Shown: piece after piece, positions 18,231 through 26,736 of the stretch
Layout of the letters: each line of letters opens with the position of its first letter
How positions within the stretch are numbered: position 1 is the stretch's first letter
Assembly (NCBI RefSeq): GCF_000003605.2
Contig: NW_003140815.1
Span: 106,926 to 133,661 of the forward strand
Length of the DNA: 26,736 nt
Direction: 5' to 3'
Source of the DNA: Saccoglossus kowalevskii
Lineage: Eukaryota; Hemichordata; Enteropneusta; Harrimaniidae
Notes under the pieces: generated by a model
Seen by the model: only the letters and a program-made list of their open reading frames with translations
Told to the model about the DNA's origin: nothing
The model's database searches: none
Made by a program: the position numbers and the translations under genes

Positions 18231-21200
18231 CTAATAAAATAAGATAATAAATTATGAGTAATGTCTAACTTGCTAGTACAGGTAAGTATTTTATCATGCT
18301 TTTAAAAAATAGAAGGATGGGCAAAGTGGACAAATTTATTATTATTTAACAAGAACATGACATGGGCACCAGAAGGGAAAAGGAAACGGGGTAGACCCAA
18401 AACAACTTGGCGACGCACTGTAGAGAAGGAAAGAAACAAGGCTGGATGGAAGTCATGGGCGGAAGCCATAGTTGCAGCAGCTGATAGGACAGAATGGAGA
18501 CGTTTGGTGGAGACCCTATGTGCCACTTGGCATCTGGAGGATAGGTAACAGGTAACAAGAACATGTCATGAAATGGTTGCAAAGTAATTCTTATTTTGAC
18601 TTTGAGAAACTACATGTAGTTAGTGCGTTTGCATTGTTGCCACGGGATGACGCAGCGCCTGCCCAGTTTTCATTCGACTGCTATTTGATGTCACAGCTAG
18701 GGTGACTTGGGGCAGTTTTCACCACCCCTGCTTGCAGAGTCAGGGAAGTTTGGCAAAAAGGTAAAAAACGTGTTTAGACAATTTTCTCAAACATATATTG
18801 CAACTTGGCATGATTAAACTGAATTTTATACAAGTTTCGCTCACATAGCAACAACCGATGTGATCACGTGACACTACTTCTTTTCGTTGCTACGAGTAAC
18901 TACATCACTTGGAGCACCCTGAGGGAGCGACATGAACACACTCCCAGAAAAACTAAAGTGTTTATGGAAGCATGATTTGGAAAAAAAAAGTTTGCATAAA
19001 TGATGCCCACTTGACAATGAGCAATTAACATCGAGCATATTTTTAAGGTTCATGAATACGTTATTTTTGTATTGACAACAATCAAAGATCTTAAGATACA
19101 TTTAATAACAGAATACTCTTTCCTGAAATGTTCAATAATTCGACCTCCAGGACAGCACAGCCATTAGGTCACTGGTAATTGCTTTAATTACCTAGTAGTT
19201 ATGTGGGACAGTGAGGAATGGATGCATGATCTTACATCTACAGAGGGCGACCACAAAAATAGCTGCCATAGATTTCCCATCTCCTCATTAATTAAGATAT
19301 AATAATAATATATATTTTGACACCAAAAACAATAGAATTTACCGATTGATGTTCGAAAGTGTTATGGACACATTTGAATGTCCTTATTCAGAAATAGCGC
19401 TTCAATTTACGTCACATTTGAACACTACCTTGTTTACTTCAGACGAAGAAGTGCCATCAGTGAGGAATATAATCCCATCACTGAACAAAGTAACACATGG
19501 AGCGTTGCTATTTCTGGCTGTTATTTCTCATTAAGGTTATCACGAGAATACCAGAAAGTATGTACTCAGGCAGTACAGAGAATGCATCCATCTCTGCCAA
19601 ATATTTGTCGATACGATCACAGTACTGCTTTCGTGCATACATCCCGGTATTCTCATAATAATGTCATGATAACAATATGAATATACTAACCTGTTTATTT
19701 ATATGTGATGATACTCTGTACAGAAATCTAACAAGAGCTGGATTCTCAAAACTTCTAATTGGCTGTAAATCAGGGTCACCGTGATAAACAATCTCAAATT
19801 TCTTCAGTCCATTCATTAACTATTGTAGGAAAGAATTACAAATGCACTGGTGAATGTTTGCAGTATAGTAAGTAGTTGATCTTTCCAAAATAAATGTAAA
19901 CGCATAAATTACACTGGTATTTAATTTTCCAATATTGTATTTGCTCAATTAGAAGTGCATATAAATCGAAAATCACATTTGTTGTATACAGTGAATCATT
20001 AAAATATTACCAATTTTGACTATAGAATACCTCTGTAATTTACATAGGCTACAAATAGAGACAGAAAAAGTGAAAATCAAAATCCCAAACTAAAATTATC
20101 TCTATCCAAGTAACCATTATTCAAATTAGGTAATTAATATGTATGAATTCCCAATGCAACTTCATTGTATGTACCAACTTTCACCAATCTAGATGATTCT
20201 TCAGATCTTGAGAGACACCACAGACAAACATACACAGACAGACAGACAGACACACACAATGCACTCATTTCATGCTGTAAAAGTGTAGTTGATTATCCAA
20301 GTGAAGTTTTATAATGCTGGATGAACAGGAGAGATACATTGCAACATACCTGATATCTGCCAAGCGGTGATAAATGTCCATCCACCATGTCAGGCATATC
20401 TGGTCGATCATTCTGTAACTGATTTGTTGATGACGACGATGATGGACCCCATGATACACTACTGTCACTACTTTTTGGAGCCTCCACCTGCATACAAAAT
20501 ACAATGGTACATGTATCTCAGTGAACAACAGTTACCAGAACTGTATATGAGGTGTGTTATCACCTGATATCACTCTCATATTCTCAAACAGTACCATCAC
20601 ATGATCTGATCTCAGCATGATGACGTTCAATGTGAAACATCAGTTAGTGATATTTCCAACTAAACATCACTACTGTAAATGATAGAGTGCCCACCCTTGT
20701 GTATACAAATTTAAATAATTTTTTTCTTTTAATTCTTGTTTTTCAACTCAGCAGAATATATAGAGTAATGTTGAATATAAATTAGGAGAATAGCAATTGT
20801 TACTTCTTAATGAAAGCTTGTAACTGGAATGCAATGCATAAGTTTTTTGTTACATGTACTTTAAATTATATTTCCTTCTTATTAACCTCTTGCTAAAACA
20901 ATAGACTGCAAAGTGTTAAATAAATCATTCAGGGCTTGGTTACAAATTGAAATCAAGTGTCTATAACAATGTTTGAGTGAATGTAAACCTAAAGTATGAA
21001 TGTATAATAATTCAATACAGGCACTTACCTTAAATATATTGCGTAGATATGTCAGCGATTGTTGTAGATGCGACTCTACTTTCTTGATATCTGTTGGGTG
21101 GTTTGTATCATCGTATCCGATATCATTTGTGTAAGAACCGAAGGCACTGTGACTGTTGTAATCCATCAAACTGCTGAACCCTAAAAAGGAGAGTAAACCA

Positions 21201-23024
21201 CCGCCATTGGACTGGCCTTGGTCAGGTTTACCCAGTAATTTCAAGGTGCTCTGTGCATGTAGTATCTTACCAAGTAACTGTTCAATCTGCAGAGTAGAAA
21301 CATAGTTAATCTGTTATGAGCTTTCCTTCATGAAATTACCAATTAGTAAATCAATTATGTTTTAGAACAACGTATATTAGCACACTGACAACCATAGTTC
21401 TGTCTGCTGCTCAGAACATAAGCTACATGTAGTTTATATCAATGTGCTGAAAAAAATCAAATACAAGAAGTTCACAGAAACAAAATAATTATTCAAGATT
21501 TTGGCACAATTTTTCTGACTTATTTTATTTAAAATGTTGGGACCTATTATTTTGATGCAGATCTGCCAGAGTTATTTTAATAATTAGAGAAATGTACTTT
21601 TTAAATTGTCAGGACATAATACAATGCACGATTTTGTCACCATCTTCCCAACTTATTTAATTCCAGACGAACTAACATTCATTCTTTATAAATTGTTTGG
21701 AAATAATATTTTGATGCATAACTATAATTATTAATCATGTTTATGTGGTGGATAAGTTTATATCGCAAAACTAGGCGTTGGGTGTTCTTTTCGTCACATA
21801 AAACGAACTGACTAATCATGCGGAATTGTTATTGAAACGGACATCGATTGCGTTGTGTTTTCTTGAGTTGAACAGACGTGAGGTATAATTCAAACTGGTT
21901 TATTTGTACTCAACATGAACATCAATACGTTGTACAGCAAATACTTCTTGGTATAAAATATAGATCGCTAAATAATAGCTTTATGAGGAGTTGACATCGT
22001 AGAGAGCATAGAAAGGAAGGTGTGCATAACGAGCATCAAGTTGCGAAGCTACCATAGAAGGAATTACAGCGACGGCCTGAATCGGACTTCTCACGACAGC
22101 GCTTTGCCTGGTTAATGTAATTGTCAACGTTAGAGCGGCATTTGTCTCTGTGACAGCTAATCGGAGACAACTGGGTATACCATTTATTTTCTGTAAAACA
22201 ATGAGTAGCCGTCCCCCTCAATATTTGTTTAAAAGTCAAAACTTACCAAAACCTGTAACTCTTCGCTGAACAATGGCTTATACATAAACCCTTGACCTTC
22301 CAGCTCAGCTAGCTGTAAACGCAATACTGCACAACTAGGGGGTCTAGGAGATGACAGGTAACTTCCTCCCGCACTAGGGGGTCTTCCCATTGGATTGCCA
22401 ATATGTCGACCAACCCCAAGAGTTGTTTGTTCATAAAGTAGGCCTTCAGCTATTGAGTTAGAAGAAACAAATGTGTATTTATTTTTTGGCTATTTATTCG
22501 AGTTGACGATAAACTGTATTTGTGAATGATTACAACTTGCATAAAATATGTAACGAACACGAGGTAGTCAACAACATGTAGAAAGTACATGTACTGGCTG
22601 TATTAACTGAGTAAATTAATACTACGAGGTTATTATGAGGATACCTCATAAGTATGCACAAAGACAGTACAGCGGGAGTATTGACCGACACACAGTGGAG
22701 GTCAATGCAATGGCGTACTGTCTGAGTGCATACTTTGAGGTATCCTCGTAATAACCTTATTATTATACATCATTTCCTTCCAAGGATAAATCATGGGAAT
22801 GCTGAAATCCAAAAAGTTCAGAACAGAATCAGCGCACTTCTTTGTGCGGAGTCTGGTCAAACCCTGGTGGCAGCCATGTTTGTTTTTATTATTAGAGGAT
22901 GCTAAATCATTCCATATTTGGAATTTGCGTTTCCTTATATGGTAGGGTGAAAATACCCTGTAAAATACCGCAAAATTATGGTACGCTGTAACTTATGGCA
23001 TTACGGTAACAGATGTATAATAAA

Positions 23025-23058
<34 letters not shown>

Positions 23059-26000
23059 ATAGTGATCTTGAAAAGCATCTTACTGTAGTTGCAAAATTTG
23101 TAATTTGGAAAAATGAGATTCATGATTTATAAACAAAATAAGCATATAAATTAAAGATTTTCAAGAGATTTTAGTTTTACTGGTCAGTGTGATGTGATAA
23201 CAGAATGTATAATAAAGAAGCAAAATAAATAATAAGAAACAATTCAAGATCAGATGAGCCAAATAACATACACAAGCCATTCTCTGATAGGCTTGTCAGG
23301 TATATGTTTGAGCAAAGTATCCAATCCAAAGCCATCTTCTATACATTTTTTCCCAATCATTACCTTCTTCTATCATTTCTGATAGGCCAGATTGACCATA
23401 AACTTTACACACTCTAAACAACATGTAGGCATTCTTGGAGGCACTCAAGTCTTGTCTGAAGGCACGTGGTAGGAAATCAATAAATAGAGTTGTGTAAAAT
23501 AATAAATTATCAATAATAAACTCTTCCCTGTGGACAAAAAAGAAACAGTATTTCGGGATTGACAATTATGATTTTTTTTTAAACTAGCCTAGTGCAGTAT
23601 TCCAGAAAATTTTAGAATGATGTGGCTATTGTATACTATATTGTACATGTACAAGCATTTTAATTGCCTGAATATGTCATTCTGATTGGGCAAGATAGCG
23701 TTTTTAATTATGCAAGCTGTGATTAATCTTTTCACCACCAATTCTCTTTTTATCACAAATTCAAAAAATAGTCCCATTTATAGCCTGCCCTTCTCTTTGA
23801 AAGATTGGGACAAAAATAGCCACATTTTTTAGTGAAAACTCAAAATTGACTCAAATTTTGTCTGATCAAAATTAGGATTCATTCTCACAAATATTGAAAA
23901 ATATAAGAAAAAAAGTTCAGACAAATTTAGGCAAGAAAGTCTGTTGGTGAATAGGTTAAAAAGACAAATATGGTTCTTCGTGAGTAACAGTGGAGGTAAA
24001 TCTAGCTGACATTTTAAATCACTTGAAGTATGCTCATATATGTCATGAATTGCGTTATATTTTTGGTATAATCAGATGTGGTGTGGTTTATCTCTTTACT
24101 TTAATTCACCGGAAACAGTCACAAATTATGTTTTCTGTAATCATTTTTTTGTATTTTTGGTTATTCAAACATTTTGCCTAGAAACTGATCTGGAAATCTT
24201 CCTAACAATCTCCCTTGCAACAATATAATATTCCTAAGAACATTGTCAGCAGTGTGTGTGTTTGTCTTCAGCAACACTCATTTGCATATCAAAAGTACCA
24301 CTATATTTGACAGGGGTGTTTGAATTTGAAATAAAATAATATTATACTGTGTAGAATGATTCTGATATTCTATCATTTTCAAAGTTTCACACAATTCTTT
24401 TGCTCAAAAATCTGACTTTATTTGAAAGCCAAATCCATTAATCCTATTTTTGAATTATTGTCAATAAGAAGTGTTGAAGTAAAAAATCAAATGAATCTAG
24501 CATTGTGGAAAGGTTGATTGATAAGAAGTTGGTGGTTTTCCTGATCAGTTTATTTCAACACCCGCTATAATAATGGAAGTATTATTCTCACCACTGATCT
24601 GACACTGCTTTATCTTTAGCTTCTTTGTTATCACCTGACACATTTAATGTTTTACGCTCTTCAGTGTACCTCCATGGTTGTATGAAACTCAGCCAGCTCT
24701 CCAACATCTAGCAAATACACATAGGTAGCGTTCATTTCGTGATCTGAAAGACCTGTTAGTATTGCTGGTGCTTGCTCTCACATGGTGACTCATAAACTTG
24801 GGCCAACCATAAATTCATAGGGCATCAGGAACAAGAACAACACAAAAATGCCAGTACCCCAAACCATATGTTTTGTGGTCTTCACTCACTATCTAGGTCA
24901 TTATTAAATACTTAATAATCTAAATATTTATATCAATAGTGCAATTCATTAGCTTTAACAATTAATGTAATATCACTAGCTGATATAGTTCAATAAACGT
25001 CACGATATCATGTTAGGCTTCATTTTATGCAAGTTTAAACAGGACATACAAAATAACAAGTTGTGCAACAGAAATTGTTATTGCAGCCAAACAAGAATGG
25101 TGCAATGACACTAGCTTGTAATAATTTCGACTGTAAGTTTATTTTGAATAGATATTTCTGTTAGCATAAATTATCATCAGATTTGTAGGTGTAGTTAAAG
25201 TAAAACTACAATCTCTGTTTTTAGCTTCGCTGTCGACAAAGTCGACACAGCGGAGCTGTTCATATTACTGATTGACCGTCGTCGTCCGTCGGCGGCGTCT
25301 GCGTCAACTTTACAATTTCAACTTCTTCTTCAAAACCGCAAGTCAGAATGTTTTCAAATTAGATATGCAAGTACCTTGGATGGTTCTTTCTCAGATTTGT
25401 TCATTTCATGTCAAAATCTCTATTTTTGGTGAATATTTTTGTCATTTTTGGTAAAAAGTGATATTTTCGACTTCTTGTAAAAAACCTCAAGTCCGATTAC
25501 TTTGATATTACATATATAGGTACTACATGTGTACCTCTCTCAGATTTGTTCATTTCGTGATGATATCTTTAATTATCTAATTTTGGTGAATATTTTTGTC
25601 ATTTTTGGTAAAAAGCGATATTTTCGACTTCTTGTTAAAAACTGCAAGTCCGATTGCTTTGATATTACATATATAGGTACTACATGTGGGCCTCTCTCAG
25701 ATTTGTTCATTTCGTGGTGATATCTTTAATTATCTAATTTTGGTGAATATTTTTGTCATTTTTGGTAAAAAGTGATATTTACGACTTCTTGTTGAAAACC
25801 GCAGGTCCAATTGCTTTGATACTACATGTACATATATAGGTACTACATGTGGACCTCTCTCAGATTTGTTAATTTTGTAATGACATCTTCAATTCTCTAA
25901 TTTTGGTGAATATTTTTGTCATTTTTGGTAAAAAGTGATTATATTTTCAACTTCTTGTCAAAAACCGCAAGTCCAATTGCTTTGATATTATATATATAGG

Positions 26001-26564
26001 TACTACATGTGGACCGCTCTCTCAGATTTGTTCAGTTTGTAATGATATCTTTAATTCTCTAATTTTGGTGAATATTTTTGTCATTTTTGGTAAAAAGTTA
26101 TATTTTTCAATATTGTTGAAAACCTCAAGTCTGATTGCTTTGATACTATACATATTGTTCATTTTCTAATGATATCTTCTGTTCTTTATTTGTAATGTGC
26201 ATTGAAAACAGCGGAGCTAACTCAGCCGACAGGCTGCTTGTTTTGTTGTTGATTTGATAAAAAAGATTTCAACCAGATATAGCTTATTCATACAGCTGGT
26301 ACGCCAAGAACTGTATTATCACTCATCTTCAGCTAATACTGATGTCACTTGTATCCGGTGGTGAATTCGAGCAGCTATCCACACTTTTTATGATCAACGT
26401 AATTTTCAAATTACATTGGTGCATTCCATTGTTTGAAATTTAACAAGTCAACAGCACATTCACTGGTTAAAATCACCCTAGTTCAATCTCGAACTCACCA
26501 ATCTAAAGGATGCATCTAGTGGCCACTTGTCAAAGCCATGCCTCAGAAAAGCATATAATTTCTT
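17883..26564 (-). CDS. SMPD4: SMPD4 orthologue, neutral sphingomyelinase 3 (5'-partial gene, 8 exons)
   Basis: Seen: eight phase-compatible minus-strand exons (26499-26564, 24592-24707, 23364-23527, 22247-22449, 21029-21286, 20350-20487, 19691-19819, 17883-18230) encode 473 residues ending in TGA. Recognisable segments are [83 protein letters not shown] and [11 protein letters not shown]. The end has two hydrophobic stretches, giving a C-terminal membrane anchor. Known: SMPD4 is an ER and nuclear-envelope protein linked to nuclear pores and reported to hydrolyse sphingomyelin to ceramide and phosphocholine at neutral pH. It lacks the endonuclease-like fold of SMPD2/3, so the active site cannot be pointed to. 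Human SMPD4 is about 830-870 residues, so roughly 350-400 N-terminal residues lie beyond the right edge. It runs tail to tail with SART3. Confidence 0.95.
18347..18570 (+). mobile_element. 5'-truncated non-LTR retrotransposon with target-site duplication
   Basis: The insert 18365-18552 is bracketed by TAACAAGAACATGACATG (18347-18364) and TAACAAGAACATGTCATG (18553-18570), 17 of 18 identical. It encodes the C-terminal end of a reverse-transcriptase ORF ([19 protein letters not shown], then [18 protein letters not shown]) and stops at TAG 18546-18548. The 3' tail is very short with the repeat GGTAACA. It lies antisense in an SMPD4 intron. Confidence 0.85.
18357..18548 (+). pseudogene. LINE reverse-transcriptase ORF, C-terminal remnant
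   Basis: About 60 residues of the conserved tail of LINE endonuclease/reverse-transcriptase proteins, recognised from [14 protein letters not shown] and the DRTEWRRLV motif. Neither the endonuclease nor the catalytic RT motifs are present, so it is not functional. The ATG at 18357 is part of the target-site sequence, not a real start. Confidence 0.8.
19533..19665. mobile_element. hairpin MITE (GAATACC family), copy 1
   Basis: The two ends are inverted partners of about 40 bp: AAGGTTATCACGAGAATACC continuing through AAAGTATGTACTCAGGCAGTAC on the left, and GTACTGCTTTCGTGCATACA, CCGGTATTCTC on the right. It resembles the element at 22624-22760. It is non-coding, in the SMPD4 intron 18231-19690. 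Confidence 0.75.
19691..19819 (-). CDS. SMPD4: SMPD4 exon g
   Basis: Acceptor CTACAATAG and donor GTTAGT; 43 codons. Encodes [37 protein letters not shown] and HINKQ. Matches the human block GDPELQPIRSYEN, one of the best conserved parts of SMPD4. Confidence 0.96.
20161..20260. repeat. (CAGA)n microsatellite with a repeat-derived flank
   Basis: CAGACAGACAGACAGACACA at about 20236 follows GATTCTTCAGATCTTGAGAG. Microsatellite-plus-flank modules like this are common at the edge of pearl-type interspersed repeats; assignment to a family is uncertain. Confidence 0.5.
20350..20487 (-). CDS. SMPD4: SMPD4 exon f
   Basis: Acceptor TGTATGCAG and donor GTATGT; 46 codons. Encodes [20 protein letters not shown], an acidic polar stretch and HLSPLGRYQ. 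The last motif matches human LTPLGRYQ. The serine run is spelled with mixed TCA/TCG codons. Confidence 0.93.
20488..21028 (-). other. SMPD4 intron, no structure seen
   Basis: 541 bp of AT-rich intron without recognisable repeats. Confidence 0.75.
21029..21286 (-). CDS. SMPD4: SMPD4 exon e
   Basis: Acceptor CTCTGCAG and donor GTAAGT; 86 codons with phase 0 at both ends. Encodes [20 protein letters not shown], a Gly/Ser/Asp-rich loop with [10 protein letters not shown], and an amphipathic helix [14 protein letters not shown]. Confidence 0.92.
21287..21898 (-). other. SMPD4 intron, left part
   Basis: Mostly AT-rich with weakly repeated phrases (ATTTTGATGCA at about 21548 and 21709). From about 21770 the composition becomes more GC-rich, leading into the unexplained stretch 21899-22190. 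Confidence 0.6.
21981..22190 (-). other. possible alternative terminal exon or unrecognised exon in an SMPD4 intron
   Basis: This minus-strand stretch is clearly richer in G+C than the surrounding intron. A good acceptor (TGTTTTACAG, ending 22191) lies only 56 nt after the donor of SMPD4 exon d. Read in the SMPD4 phase it stays open for 69 codons to TAA at 21981-21983. A second frame is open to TGA at 22036-22038 and is cysteine-rich ([22 protein letters not shown]). AATAAA follows on the same strand at 21899-21904. I recognise no family in either frame. It could be an alternative 3' exon giving an SMPD4 form without the membrane anchor, a fragment of an unrelated gene, or transposon-derived sequence. 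Confidence 0.35.
22247..22449 (-). CDS. SMPD4: SMPD4 exon d
   Basis: Acceptor CTCAATAG and donor GTAAGT; 2 nt plus 67 codons. Encodes [18 protein letters not shown], a Pro/Ser-rich stretch with two RPPS motifs, then [11 protein letters not shown] and LFSEELQVL. Position and phase fit between its neighbours; the Pro/Ser part is poorly conserved in my memory of the family. Confidence 0.9.
22624..22760. mobile_element. hairpin MITE (GAATACC family), copy 2
   Basis: Left arm CGAGGTTATTATGAGGATAC to AGACAGTAC; right arm GTACTGTCTGAGTGCATACT to ATCCTCGTAATAACCTTAT. The arms are near-perfect inverses of about 45 bp and share the core with 19533-19665. Lies in the SMPD4 intron 22450-23363. Confidence 0.8.
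23027..23055. repeat. (TTA)n microsatellite
   Basis: Uninterrupted TTA repeats (about nine units) after a TGTATAATAAATTG sequence, in an SMPD4 intron. Confidence 0.9.
23364..23527 (-). CDS. SMPD4: SMPD4 exon c
   Basis: Acceptor TTTGTCCACAG and donor GTAATG. Enters at phase 2 and leaves at phase 1. Encodes [40 protein letters not shown] and [14 protein letters not shown]. Matches human [22 protein letters not shown] and the following MVFRVAKVFAQ. Confidence 0.96.
23723..23959 (-). mobile_element. TTAA-flanked MITE (piggyBac-like), copy 2
   Basis: TTAA at 23723-23726 and 23956-23959, with ends CTTTTCACCACCA and TTGGTGAATAGG. It is the same family as 17188-17377 in the opposite orientation, with interior insertions (237 versus 190 bp). 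Lies in the SMPD4 intron 23528-24591. Confidence 0.78.
24592..24707 (-). CDS. SMPD4: SMPD4 exon b
   Basis: Acceptor TTTGCTAG and donor GTGAGA. Encodes [14 protein letters not shown], matching human VLEMWLSYLQPWRYAP, then a charged linker ending VSDQ and two bases of Trp (phase 2). Confidence 0.95.
24708..25222 (-). other. SMPD4 intron ahead of the Helentron-like element
   Basis: About 515 bp of AT-rich sequence with no element recognised. Confidence 0.7.
25223..26240. mobile_element. Helentron/pearl-like non-autonomous element with core tandem repeats
   Basis: The left end is a hairpin (AGCTTCGCTGTCGAC, spacer, GTCGACACAGCGGAGCT; 25223-25257), followed by a CGTCGTC-rich stretch and five core repeats (25391-26150). 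The right end repeats ACAGCGGAGCT at 26208-26218 and has another small hairpin. A short terminal palindrome plus a central array of about 160 bp units is the layout of pearl/CvA-type elements in molluscs and of Helentron relatives. It is non-coding, in the SMPD4 intron 24708-26498. Confidence 0.7.
25391..26160. repeat. tandem array, five units of 149-163 bp
   Basis: Units start with TCAGATTTGTTCATTTCGTG-like sequence at about 25391, 25540, 25697, 25860 and 26022, plus a partial unit near 26153. Each contains TTTTGGTGAATATTTTTGTC, CGACTTCTTGT, AAACCGCAAGTCCGATTGCT and TATATAGGTACTACATGT. Confidence 0.9.
26499..26564 (-). CDS. SMPD4: SMPD4 exon a (first in window)
   Basis: On the minus strand: acceptor TATTTCAG and donor GTGAGT; 22 codons. 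Encodes [20 protein letters not shown] followed by RL. The WPLDASF block matches human SMPD4. Confidence 0.93.
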
Positions 26565-26736
26565 CTGAAATATATGTGGAATTACACTTCTGAATTAAGG
26601 AACAGAGAGAAACAAAATGGATTACAACTACCAAGGTAATGTAAGAATCAACCAAAACTAAACTGAGCTGATATTATTTATAGTGTTGTACATGGTGCGG
26701 TGAATAACAGCCAGTCACATTCCACACAATCTTTAC

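Noticed and set aside
26725..26736. GTAAAGATTG at the very right edge (-), resembling a splice donor
   Set aside because: The exon it would belong to lies outside the window, so nothing supports it.

Overview
This is an AT-rich, intron-rich animal nuclear sequence carrying two unrelated protein-coding genes that converge tail to tail. Both are cut at their 5' ends by the window edges. Every exon was placed by combining an open frame, consensus GT-AG borders, matching codon phase between neighbouring exons, and colinearity with the human protein as I remember it. The splice phases close without a conflict in both genes. The mixture of short exons, introns full of small DNA transposons and a Helentron/pearl-like repeat suggests a marine invertebrate, for example a hemichordate, lophotrochozoan or echinoderm. 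The species cannot be fixed from this window.

Positions 183-16223 (+) hold 19 exons of a SART3 orthologue, the U4/U6 snRNP recycling factor related to yeast Prp24. About 806 residues are visible: most of the HAT-repeat helical domain, a basic coiled linker with NLS-like patches, two RRM domains, and the C-terminal LSm-interaction motif that ends at the stop codon. Roughly the first 150-160 residues lie to the left of the window.

Positions 17883-26564 (-) hold the last 8 visible exons (473 residues) of an SMPD4 orthologue (neutral sphingomyelinase 3, a membrane protein of the ER and nuclear envelope). The window includes the WPLDASF and QPWRY region, the LQPIRSFEN region and the C-terminal membrane anchor. 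Roughly the N-terminal 350-400 residues lie to the right.

The 1.66 kb between the two stop codons (16224-17882) contains both 3' UTRs and two small DNA-transposon copies. The closest plausible poly(A) signals of the two genes face each other about 50 bp apart.

The introns carry most of the non-coding structure. There are at least five families of hairpin-forming or terminal-inverted-repeat elements: a hAT-like family with two copies, a TTAA-flanked piggyBac-like family with two copies, a foldback family with two copies in SMPD4 introns, another with two copies in SART3 introns, and several singletons. There are also three minisatellites (41 bp x4, about 33 bp x6, 75 bp x3), a roughly 1 kb Helentron/pearl-like element with five 150-163 bp core repeats, and a 5'-truncated LINE stub flanked by a target-site duplication. 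One stretch of unknown nature (21899-22190, -) looks like a possible alternative terminal exon inside SMPD4. No tRNA, rRNA, CRISPR or prokaryotic feature was seen, and no promoter is in view because neither 5' end is present.
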